Assembly (NCBI GenBank): GCA_041397845.1
Contig: JAWKVW010000002.1
Span: forward strand, 159,754 to 223,753
Direction: 5' to 3'
Length of the DNA stretch: 64,000 bases
Source: JAKPQE01 sp041397845
Lineage (GTDB): Bacteria > Pseudomonadota > Alphaproteobacteria > Rhizobiales > JAKPQE01
Shown piece after piece: positions 57,079 to 64,000 of this stretch. Numbering within the stretch: the first letter of the stretch is position 1; every line of letters begins with the position of its first letter. Under the pieces are notes generated by a model, which was not told the origin of the DNA, ran no database searches, and worked only from the letters and a program-made list of their open reading frames with translations. The position numbers and the translations under genes were made by a program.

Positions 57079-57459
57079 ATGTATCACTTCGCTCTCGTTG
57101 CGGCGGGCGGTGCCATCGGCGCCAGTCTTCGCCATCTCGTCAATCTTGCGACGCTCAGGCTGTTCGGTCCGGGCTACCCCTGGGGCACGCTGGCGGTCAA
57201 CATCGTCGGCTCGCTGGCGATGGGCGTCTTCGTCGCGCTGCTGGCGCTGAAGCTGCAGGGCAACGGCAATCTGCGCCTGCTCGTCGCCACGGGCCTTTTT
57301 GGCGGCTTCACCACGTTCTCGGCGTTCTCGCTCGATGTCGCGGTGATGGTCGAGCGCGGTGACGTGATGACGGCGGCCGGCTATGTTGCCGCCTCGGTGA
57401 TCCTTTCGATCGGCGCTCTGTTCGCAGGTCTGTGGCTGGTAAGGGCGGCATTCGCATGA
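57079..57459 (+). CDS. crcB: Fluoride exporter CrcB/Fluc
   Basis: 126 residues, four helices. Family marks GGAIGASLRH, WGTLAVNIVGSLAMG (with the conserved Asn) and GLFGGFTTFSAFSLD (the fluoride-lining Phe and TFSTF-like box). It works as an antiparallel dimer. I saw no fluoride riboswitch in the 52 bases upstream. The stop overlaps the next gene's ATG by 4 bases. Confidence 0.95.
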   Translation: MYHFALVAAGGAIGASLRHLVNLATLRLFGPGYPWGTLAVNIVGSLAMGVFVALLALKLQGNGNLRLLVATGLFGGFTTFSAFSLDVAVMVERGDVMTAAGYVAASVILSIGALFAGLWLVRAAFA

Positions 57460-58460
57460 GCGGCGTGACGACGGAGACGGTCAAGGACGACGAGGACGGG
57501 TTGCGGCTCGACCGCTGGTTCAAGCTGCGCTATCCGGCGGTCGGATTCGGCCATCTGCAGAAGATCCTCAGAACCGGGCAGGTGCGGGTCGCCGGCAAGC
57601 GGGCAAAGGCCAGCACGCGTGTCGAGGCCGGGCAACTCGTTCGCATTCCGCCGCTGCCGGCGGAGGCCGAGCCGGGCAAGCCGGCGCCGAAGCGGCGCAT
57701 TCCGGACGCCGACGTCGAGTTCATGCGGTCGCTGATCCTGCATGAGGACCGCGATATCTTCGTGCTCAACAAGCCGTTCGGCATTGCCGTTCAGGGTGGC
57801 TCGAAGACGGTTCGTCATATCGACGGGCTGCTCGATGCGCTGGCAAGCCCGGACGGCGAGCGGCCGCGCCTCGTGCATCGCCTCGACCGGGATACGGCAG
57901 GCGTCCTCGTTCTGGCGCGGACGCGGCAGGCGGCCTCGCAGCTTGGCAAGGTGTTCCGGTCGCGCTCGGCCCGCAAGATCTACTGGGCGCTGGTGCACAC
58001 CGTGCCGAAGCCGGCACAGGGCAAGATCAATCAGGCGCTGGCGAAGGTCGCGGCGGCGGACGGCGAGAAGGTCGTGCCGGTCGATCCCAACGACGAAGAG
58101 GCGATGCGCGCCGTCACCTATTATTCGGTGATCGAAAAGGCGGGCCAGAAGTTTTCCTGGGTGTCGCTGAAGCCGGTGACGGGGCGAACCCACCAGTTGC
58201 GCGCGCACATGGCGCTGATCGGCCATCCGATCGTCGGCGACCCGAAATACGGGCTCGACGAGATCGCCAAGGAAGGGCGCGAGCTCGGCGGTATCGACAA
58301 CAAGCTGCACCTGATGGCGCGGCGGCTGGTCATCCCGCATCCGCGCGGCGGCACGCTCGACATCACGGCGCCGCTGCCCGAGCACATGCGCCGCTCGTTC
58401 GACCGGCTCGGCTTCGACACCAGCGCCTATGATGCGCTGGCCGAAGAGGACGTCGACTGA
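57456..58460 (+). CDS. RluC/RluD-type 23S rRNA pseudouridine synthase
   Basis: 334 residues. An S4-like N-terminal RNA-binding domain (LRLDRWFKLRYPAVGFGHLQ) is followed by the catalytic domain with HRLDRDTAGVLVLARTR (catalytic Asp) and VTGRTHQLRAHMALIGHPI. Modifies uridines in 23S rRNA. ATG 57456 overlaps the crcB stop (ATGA); an earlier in-frame GTG (57432) lies inside crcB and is less likely. Whether it is RluC or RluD cannot be settled from sequence alone. Confidence 0.92.
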   Translation: MSGVTTETVKDDEDGLRLDRWFKLRYPAVGFGHLQKILRTGQVRVAGKRAKASTRVEAGQLVRIPPLPAEAEPGKPAPKRRIPDADVEFMRSLILHEDRDIFVLNKPFGIAVQGGSKTVRHIDGLLDALASPDGERPRLVHRLDRDTAGVLVLARTRQAASQLGKVFRSRSARKIYWALVHTVPKPAQGKINQALAKVAAADGEKVVPVDPNDEEAMRAVTYYSVIEKAGQKFSWVSLKPVTGRTHQLRAHMALIGHPIVGDPKYGLDEIAKEGRELGGIDNKLHLMARRLVIPHPRGGTLDITAPLPEHMRRSFDRLGFDTSAYDALAEEDVD

Positions 58461-58469
58461 GGCATCGTC

Positions 58470-60065
58470 TCAGGCGGTTGCCAGACGAGGTTCCCTGCCG
58501 GCGGCGTCGAGCGCGGCGATCTCGCCGTCCAGATGGGCGATGACGTAGTCGGCGAATGGTCCGAGGTGGAAATAGAGGATCATCTGGCTGACGATCGGCT
58601 TGACGGCGGCCGGATTGCTGACGAGGCAGCCGAGCAGCGTGCGCAGGAACGGCAGGCCGAGGCGACGGTCGCGCGTTGCGAGGCGCCAGAAGACGCGGCC
58701 GATGGTGCCCGCATCCTGCAACATGATAGCTGGCTGGAATTTCGTCGGCAGTGCCGGCCGGACCAGTTTTGCCGATAGCTGCCGGGTGCGGTCGAAGAAG
58801 GCTTCCGGCCGGTAGACCCGGCGAAGGACGTCGCGATAGTCGGCGAGAATGTCGCGGCGGGCCCGGGTGGTACGGAAGTTCAGCCCGGCGGTGCACTGGT
58901 CGCCGCCGATGTCGCCGGCGAAGTCGAGGTCGGTTGCCGGATCGAGGCGGGCCTCGCGGACAAGGCGGCGGGTGAGCTGGGTCTCGGGCAGGGCGGTCAG
59001 CAACCCGACCATGGCGATCGGGATCGTCATGTCCTCGATGCAGTCGATCATGCCGGTCGCGACCGAGCCCTTCTCGCTGTCGAAGCCGAGGATGAAACCG
59101 GCGCTGACGAAGAGGCCGGCGGCGTAGATCTTGTCGATGCTCTCGGCAAGGGCGCGGCGGGTATTCTGCTTCTTGCTGGTCGAGACGAGGGTTTCGGCAT
59201 CCGGGCTTTCGATGCCGATGAAGACGGCGCCGAAATTGGTCTCGCCGAGGAGCCGCAACAGGTCGTCGTCATCGGCGAGGTTGATCGAGGCCTCGGTGGC
59301 GAAATCGAACGGGAAGCCGTGGTCCTCGAGCCATTTGCGCAGATGCGGCAGGAAGGCCTTCACAGCCTTCTTGTTGCCGATGAGATTGTCGTCGACGAAG
59401 TAGATCGTGCCGCGATAGCCGGTCGCGTAAATCGCGTCGAGCTCGGCGAGGATCTGCGCCGGTTCCTTGGTGCGGGGGACGCGGCCATAAAGCTCGATGA
59501 TGTCGCAGAACTCGCAAGTGAACGGGCAGCCGCGCGAAAACTGCAGGCCGAGCGAGAGATAGGCGTCGACTTGGAGCAGGTCGAAGCGCGGCACCGGGCT
59601 CCTGGTGACGTCGGTCTTGTAGCGCTCGGCAGCGAATGTGCCCGAGCGCTCGCCACGCTGCCAGGCGGCGACAAGTTCGGCGATGGTTGTCTCGGCCTCG
59701 CCAAAGATGCGGAATTCGGCCGCCGCGTAGACGTCCGGGCTCGAGGTGACGTCCGGGCCGCCGATGACCACCGGCTTGCCGCGCTGATGGGCAAGGCCGA
59801 GCAGGCGCAGGCTGTCCGACCGCTGCGGGATCATGCCGCCGGTCATGACGAGGTCGGCCCAGTCGATGTCGGCCTCGGCCAGCTTCTCGATGTTGCGGTC
59901 GACAAGCCGGATCTGCCAGTCGGGCGGAAACAGCGCGGCGATGGTGATGAGCCCGAGCGGCGGCAGCGAGGCGCGCTTGCCGGCAAGCTCGCAGGCGGCC
60001 CGGAAATCCCAGAACGAGGGGGCATCGAAGTTGGGATAGACCAGCAATACCTTGGGGGCGCTCAT
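58470..60065 (-). CDS. B12-binding domain radical SAM protein with DUF4070-like C-terminus
   Basis: 531 residues from ATG 60065, with AGGAAA upstream (an in-frame TTG 12 bases earlier is less likely). The N-terminal ~150 residues are a cobalamin-binding-like domain (VLLVYPNFDAPSFWDF, VIGGPDVTSSPDVY). A radical SAM barrel holds the Fe-S motif CPFTCEFC. The C-terminal ~200 residues resemble DUF4070. The plan is shared with HpnP, the hopanoid C2-methylase, and other class B methylases. No hopanoid genes are adjacent, so the substrate is unknown. It ends 9 bases from the convergent pseudouridine synthase gene. Confidence 0.85.
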   Translation of the reverse strand: MSAPKVLLVYPNFDAPSFWDFRAACELAGKRASLPPLGLITIAALFPPDWQIRLVDRNIEKLAEADIDWADLVMTGGMIPQRSDSLRLLGLAHQRGKPVVIGGPDVTSSPDVYAAAEFRIFGEAETTIAELVAAWQRGERSGTFAAERYKTDVTRSPVPRFDLLQVDAYLSLGLQFSRGCPFTCEFCDIIELYGRVPRTKEPAQILAELDAIYATGYRGTIYFVDDNLIGNKKAVKAFLPHLRKWLEDHGFPFDFATEASINLADDDDLLRLLGETNFGAVFIGIESPDAETLVSTSKKQNTRRALAESIDKIYAAGLFVSAGFILGFDSEKGSVATGMIDCIEDMTIPIAMVGLLTALPETQLTRRLVREARLDPATDLDFAGDIGGDQCTAGLNFRTTRARRDILADYRDVLRRVYRPEAFFDRTRQLSAKLVRPALPTKFQPAIMLQDAGTIGRVFWRLATRDRRLGLPFLRTLLGCLVSNPAAVKPIVSQMILYFHLGPFADYVIAHLDGEIAALDAAGREPRLATA

Positions 60066-60228
60066 GGTTTCCTGCAACTCACTGCCTTGCCTGCAAATTC
60101 TTTTCTCGTGCCTGGCAGGCCTAACCTAGCATCGTCGCGCGATTGTCGCGAGGCAAAGACCCGCCACTGGCAAGGCCTTCCCGGGAGACATGGAAAGTGC
60201 CGGCGCCAATCGGCGGGGTGCGGCAGCC

Positions 60229-61584
60229 TTATCGCCGTCCGCCGGGACGATAGCCGCCGCCGGACGGTTTGTAGCCGATCGAGGCGACGAGATCGTAGTC
60301 GTCGGCGCCGGTGACGCGGGCCTTGACGATATCGCCGACCTTCAGCGCGGTTTCGCCGGGCAGGCGGACGATGCCGTCGATTTCCGGCGCGTCCCATCTG
60401 GTGCGGCCGACGGCGCCGGCGGGCTCGACCTTGTCGATGATGACGTCGACGGTGCGGCCGACCTTCGCCTTCTGGCGGGCGCGGCTGATTTCCTGCTGGC
60501 GGGCCATGAAGCGGTGCCAGCGCTCCTTCTTCACCTCCGGCGGCACGGCCGGGGCGATGGCGTTGGCCGGCGCGCCCTCGACCGGCTCGTATTCGAAGCA
60601 GCCGACACGGTCGAGGCGGGCTTCGCCAAGCCAGTCGAGCAGGTACTCGAAATCCTCCTCGGTCTCGCCGGGGAAGCCGACGATGAAGGTCGAGCGGATG
60701 GCAAGATCCGGGCAGACCTCGCGCCAGGCGCGGATGCGGTCGAGAACCTTCTCGTCATCGGCCGGGCGGCGCATGGCCTTCAGAATCCGCGGGCTGGCAT
60801 GCTGGAAGGGGATGTCGAGATAGGGCAGGACCTTGCCCTCGGCCATCAGCGGGATGACCGCGTCGACATGGGGGTAGGGGTAGACGTAGTGCAGGCGCAC
60901 CCAGGCGCCGAAGGTCGAAAGCTCGCTCGCGATATCGAGGAAACGGGCGCTGACCTCGCGGCCGCGAAAGGTCGTCGGTGCATAGCGCAGGTCTCGGCCA
61001 TAGGCGCTGGTGTCCTGGCTGATGACCAGCAGCTCCTTGACGCCGGCGCGCACGAGCGCCTCCGCCTCGGCCAGCACCCTGGCGGCCGGCCGGCTGGCGA
61101 GCGGGCCGCGCAGCTCGGGAATGATGCAGAACGAGCAGGTGTTCGAGCAGCCCTCGGAAATCTTCAGGTAGGCGTAGTGGCGCGGCGTCAGGTGCAGCCC
61201 TTCCGGCGGCACGAGGTCGACGAACGGATCGTGCGCCGGCGGCACGGCCTCATGGACGGCGGCGACGACCTCCTCGTACTGGTGCGGGCCGGTGACGGCG
61301 AGGACGCCGGGGTGAACGGCGCGAATGCGGTCGGCCTCGTGGCCAAGGCAGCCGGTGACGACGACGCGGCCGTTGCGGTCAATCGCCTCGCCGATGGCGG
61401 CGAGCGATTCTTCCTTGGCGGAATCAAGGAAGCCGCAGGTGTTGACGATGACCACGTCGGCGCCGTCATAATCTTTCGAAATGCGGTATCCTTCGGCGCC
61501 AAGGCGGGTCAGGATCCGTTCTGAATCGACGAGGGCCTTGGGGCAGCCGAGGCTGACGATGCCGACAGTGGGGCTATCCTTCAC
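60229..61584 (-). CDS. rimO: Ribosomal protein S12 methylthiotransferase RimO
   Basis: 451 residues. UPF0004 domain with SLGCPKALVDSE and VVIVNTCGFLDSA (Cys ligands of the auxiliary cluster) and VTGCLG. Radical SAM motif CSNTCSFCIIP, then a TRAM domain. It adds a methylthio group to Asp89 of S12, whose gene rpsL is at 33697. The last residues are a Gly/Arg tail. Start ATG 61584. Confidence 0.96.
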   Translation of the reverse strand: MKDSPTVGIVSLGCPKALVDSERILTRLGAEGYRISKDYDGADVVIVNTCGFLDSAKEESLAAIGEAIDRNGRVVVTGCLGHEADRIRAVHPGVLAVTGPHQYEEVVAAVHEAVPPAHDPFVDLVPPEGLHLTPRHYAYLKISEGCSNTCSFCIIPELRGPLASRPAARVLAEAEALVRAGVKELLVISQDTSAYGRDLRYAPTTFRGREVSARFLDIASELSTFGAWVRLHYVYPYPHVDAVIPLMAEGKVLPYLDIPFQHASPRILKAMRRPADDEKVLDRIRAWREVCPDLAIRSTFIVGFPGETEEDFEYLLDWLGEARLDRVGCFEYEPVEGAPANAIAPAVPPEVKKERWHRFMARQQEISRARQKAKVGRTVDVIIDKVEPAGAVGRTRWDAPEIDGIVRLPGETALKVGDIVKARVTGADDYDLVASIGYKPSGGGYRPGGRR

Positions 61585-61765
61585 GGGATTCTCTCGTTTT
61601 CCTGCGGCGCGGCGGGTTGCCGGGCGGGCAGAGGCATTGGGACGTCCGGAACAGGCGGAAGTGAATTCCTGATGACGCTTGTTCCAACGGCGACGTTTAC
61701 CGCATAGCGAAGGCCGTATAAAAAGCCAAAAGAAACATACGAACGAGTTTCAGGCGGGGGCACCC
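61585..61765. other. Divergent spacer between rimO and the carboxylase gene
   Basis: 181 bases without a gene. It carries a TATAAA box (61717-61722), listed separately as a weak promoter candidate for the plus-strand gene. No terminator or tRNA seen. Confidence 0.6.
61695..61722 (+). promoter_or_regulatory. Weak promoter candidate upstream of the carboxylase gene
   Basis: GTTTAC (61695-61700), 16-base spacer, TATAAA (61717-61722; five of six to the -10 consensus). The -35 match is poor. Confidence 0.3.
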
Positions 61766-63781
61766 TTGTTCAAGAAAATTCTCATCGCCAACCGCGGCGA
61801 GATCGCCTGTCGCGTCATCAAGACCGCGAAGAAGATGGGTATCAAGACCGTTGCGGTGTTCTCGGACGCCGACAAGGATGCGGTCCATGTGGATATGGCC
61901 GACGAGGCCGTCCATATCGGTCCGGCGCCGGCGGCCCAGTCCTATCTGATCATCGACAAGATCATCGACGCCTGCAAGGCGACCGGCGCCGAGGCGGTGC
62001 ATCCGGGCTATGGCTTCCTTTCGGAGAACGCCAAGTTCGCCCAGCGGCTCGCCGCCGAGAAGATCGCCTTCATCGGCCCGAACATTCGCGCCATCGAGGC
62101 GATGGGCGACAAGATCGAGTCGAAGAAGTTCGCCAACGCGGCCAAGGTCAACACCGTGCCGGGCCATCTCGGCGTCATCGAGACGGCCGACGAGGCGGTC
62201 AAGATCGCCGACGACATCGGCTATCCGGTGATGATCAAGGCCTCGGCTGGCGGCGGCGGCAAGGGCATGCGCATTGCCTGGAACCCCGACGAGACGCGCG
62301 ACGGCTTCGACCGGGCCCGCTCCGAGGCGCGTTCCTCGTTCGGCGACGACCGCGTCTTCATCGAGAAGTTCATCGTCGAGCCGCGCCACATCGAGATCCA
62401 GGTGCTTGGCGACAAGCACGGCAACGCGATCTGGGTGAACGAGCGCGAATGCTCGATCCAGCGGCGCAACCAGAAGGTCATCGAGGAGGCGCCGTCGCCG
62501 TTCCTCGATCCCGAGACCCGGCGGGCGATGGGCGAGCAGGCGGTGGCGCTGGCCAAGGCCGTCGACTACGAGAGCGCCGGCACGGTCGAGTTCATCGTCG
62601 ACAAGAACAAGAACTTCTACTTCCTCGAGATGAACACCCGCCTGCAGGTCGAGCATCCGGTGACCGAGCTCATCACCGGCATCGACCTCGTCGAGCAGAT
62701 GATCCGCGTCGCCGCGGGCGAGAAGCTGGCGATCACCCAGGCGGATGTCGGCATCGACGGCTGGGCGCTGGAGAGCCGCATCTACGCGGAAGACCCGTTC
62801 CGCAACTTCCTGCCCTCGACCGGCCGGCTCGTGCGCTACCGGCCGCCGGCGGAAGGGCGCCACAAGGGCTTTACGATCCGCAACGACACCGGCGTTACCG
62901 AGGGCTCGGAGATCTCGATCTACTACGATCCGATGATCGCCAAGCTCTGCGTGCACGCCGCGACGCGCGAGGCGGCCATCGACGGCATGTCGGAGGCACT
63001 CGACGCCTTCTATGTCGACGGCATCCAGCACAACATTCCGTTCCTCTCCGACCTGATGCGCCATCCGCGCTGGCGGGAAGGGCGGCTGTCGACCGGCTTC
63101 ATTGCCGAGGAATATCCGGACGGGTTCACCGGCGGCCACCTGCATGCGGACGCCGAGCGCCTGCTCGCCGCCGTCGCGGTGTCGATCGACCTGACCTACC
63201 GGTTCCGGCTCGACAACAGCGACGAGCGGCATTTCGCGCCGGCGCGCGATCCGCGCACCAACTGGGTCGCGCGGCTCGACGGCCACGAGGTTGTCGTGCA
63301 CACGCCGGCGGGCTTCCTGCCGGCGCCGATTGAGCTTGACGTTTCTTTCGGCGACGACCCGGAAGTCGTCTCGGTGCGCTCCGAGTGGAAGCCGGGCGAT
63401 GTGCTGTGGTCTGGTTCGGTCGGCGACGACCGGCTGACGGTTCAGGTGCGGCCGGCCCTCAGCGGTTACAAGCTGACGTGGCAGGGCATCACGGTGCGGG
63501 CGGAAGTGATGACGCCGCGCCAGGCAGAGCTTGCCCGGCTGATGCCGGAAAAGGTGCCGCCGGATACCTCCAAGATGCTGCTTTGCCCGATGCCGGGCCT
63601 TGTCGTCTCGATCAATGTCGAGGAAGGCCAGGAAGTGAAGGCGGGCGAAGTGCTGGCGATCGTCGAGGCCATGAAGATGGAGAACGTGCTCCGGGCCGAG
63701 CGCGATCTCGTCGTCGCCTCCGTCAAGGCGAAGGCTGGCGACAGTCTCGCGGTCGATGCGGTGATCATGGAATTCGAATGA
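61766..63781 (+). CDS. pccA: Propionyl-CoA carboxylase biotin-carboxylase/biotin-carrier subunit (PccA-like)
   Basis: 671 residues from TTG 61766 (MFKKILIANRGEIACRV, the usual start). Biotin carboxylase domain with the ATP loop SAGGGGKGMR, RECSIQRRNQKVIEEAPSP and MNTRLQVEHPVTE. A linker domain follows, then a biotinyl domain with EAMKMEN near the end (Lys is the biotin site). Makes carboxybiotin for a separate carboxyltransferase. Length and domain plan fit PccA, but MccA or another acyl-CoA carboxylase alpha subunit is possible. No beta subunit is in the window. Confidence 0.9.
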   Translation: MFKKILIANRGEIACRVIKTAKKMGIKTVAVFSDADKDAVHVDMADEAVHIGPAPAAQSYLIIDKIIDACKATGAEAVHPGYGFLSENAKFAQRLAAEKIAFIGPNIRAIEAMGDKIESKKFANAAKVNTVPGHLGVIETADEAVKIADDIGYPVMIKASAGGGGKGMRIAWNPDETRDGFDRARSEARSSFGDDRVFIEKFIVEPRHIEIQVLGDKHGNAIWVNERECSIQRRNQKVIEEAPSPFLDPETRRAMGEQAVALAKAVDYESAGTVEFIVDKNKNFYFLEMNTRLQVEHPVTELITGIDLVEQMIRVAAGEKLAITQADVGIDGWALESRIYAEDPFRNFLPSTGRLVRYRPPAEGRHKGFTIRNDTGVTEGSEISIYYDPMIAKLCVHAATREAAIDGMSEALDAFYVDGIQHNIPFLSDLMRHPRWREGRLSTGFIAEEYPDGFTGGHLHADAERLLAAVAVSIDLTYRFRLDNSDERHFAPARDPRTNWVARLDGHEVVVHTPAGFLPAPIELDVSFGDDPEVVSVRSEWKPGDVLWSGSVGDDRLTVQVRPALSGYKLTWQGITVRAEVMTPRQAELARLMPEKVPPDTSKMLLCPMPGLVVSINVEEGQEVKAGEVLAIVEAMKMENVLRAERDLVVASVKAKAGDSLAVDAVIMEFE

Positions 63782-63810
63782 GCCGCGAGGTGCATTCGCT
63801 TGCTTGAAAG

Positions 63811-63837
63811 CGCCCCGCATCGACAAGATGCGGGGCG
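63811..63837 (+). terminator. Terminator after the carboxylase gene
   Basis: CGCCCCGCATC-GACAA-GATGCGGGGCG, an 11-bp stem, then TTTCG. It lies 30 bases after the stop and before the next gene. Confidence 0.82.
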
Positions 63838-63865
63838 TTTCGCTTCCGGACAGGGCAGGGACCTT

Positions 63866-64000
63866 ATGGCAATCGAGACGGTGCGCGTCGAAATCACCGG
63901 CCGTGTGCAGGGCGTCGGCTATCGCGCCTGGACGCGGGCGACGGCTGTCCGCAAGGGCCTTCATGGCGTCGTGCGCAACCGCCGGGACGGGTCGGTCGAG
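63866..64000 (+). CDS. Acylphosphatase, N-terminal part (3' end outside window)
   Basis: 45 residues are visible (MAIETVRVEITGRVQGVGYR...). GRVQGVGYRAW is the acylphosphatase signature, with the phosphate-binding loop and catalytic Arg. The catalytic Asn falls in the next segment (GVVRNRRDGSVE). Hydrolyses acyl phosphates. The sequence runs off the window. GGCAGGG lies before ATG 63866. Confidence 0.93.
   Translation, partial: MAIETVRVEITGRVQGVGYRAWTRATAVRKGLHGVVRNRRDGSVE

Overview
The window is GC-rich chromosomal DNA from an alphaproteobacterium, most likely of the order Hyphomicrobiales (Rhizobiales). The evidence is the flagellar set flgK-flgL-flbT, two tuf genes, the order tRNA-Tyr/tRNA-Gly/tuf/tRNA-Trp/secE/nusG, an alpha-type ribosomal superoperon ending rpoA-rplQ without rpsD or rpmJ, and two BA14K-like proteins. 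I cannot name the genus.

Layout. (1) 1-2488: end of a flagellar cluster (partial flgK, flgL, convergent flbT). (2) 2577-13878: an accessory envelope region. On the minus strand, in transcription order, it holds a cytochrome c'/c556, a diheme cytochrome c, two secreted caspase-like (C14) proteases, a large cytochrome-like protein and an OmpA-like protein. Diverging on the plus strand are a third caspase-like protein with SH3-type repeats and a VanX-type D,D-dipeptidase. The 271-bp divergent spacer holds three adjacent or overlapping inverted repeats. (3) 13944-18218: HPP-family membrane protein, CDF metal exporter with three C-terminal repeats, tRNA-Thr, BA14K-like protein, cytochrome b561, rlmB. 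(4) 18329-32268: tRNA-Tyr, tRNA-Gly, tuf copy 1, tRNA-Trp, secE, nusG, rplKA, rplJL, rpoBC. (5) 32401-32868: second BA14K-like gene. (6) 33418-52105: rpsL, rpsG, fusA, tuf copy 2, then the S10, spc and alpha operons with secY, adk and rpoA, closed by a strong terminator after rplQ. (7) 52230-64000: Do-type protease, rarA, TadG-like protein, small membrane protein, crcB, RluC/D-type pseudouridine synthase, B12-binding radical SAM protein, rimO, biotin-carboxylase subunit (PccA-like), and a partial acylphosphatase.

How the genes work together. Regions 4 and 6 are the core transcription/translation block: RNA polymerase subunits, elongation factors, ribosomal proteins and the Sec translocon. rimO modifies the S12 protein encoded by rpsL. 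The most unusual part is region 2. Its predicted products all carry signal peptides or N-terminal anchors, and the DUF4384-like domain is shared by three consecutive genes. This suggests a periplasmic protease/redox/cell-wall module of unknown function.

Data quality. About eleven apparent frameshifts occur, including one in essential secY and one in the Do-type protease. Most are repaired by adding one base, often in a short G/C run. I therefore read them as probable consensus errors, and annotate the affected genes as whole genes with the shift positions given.
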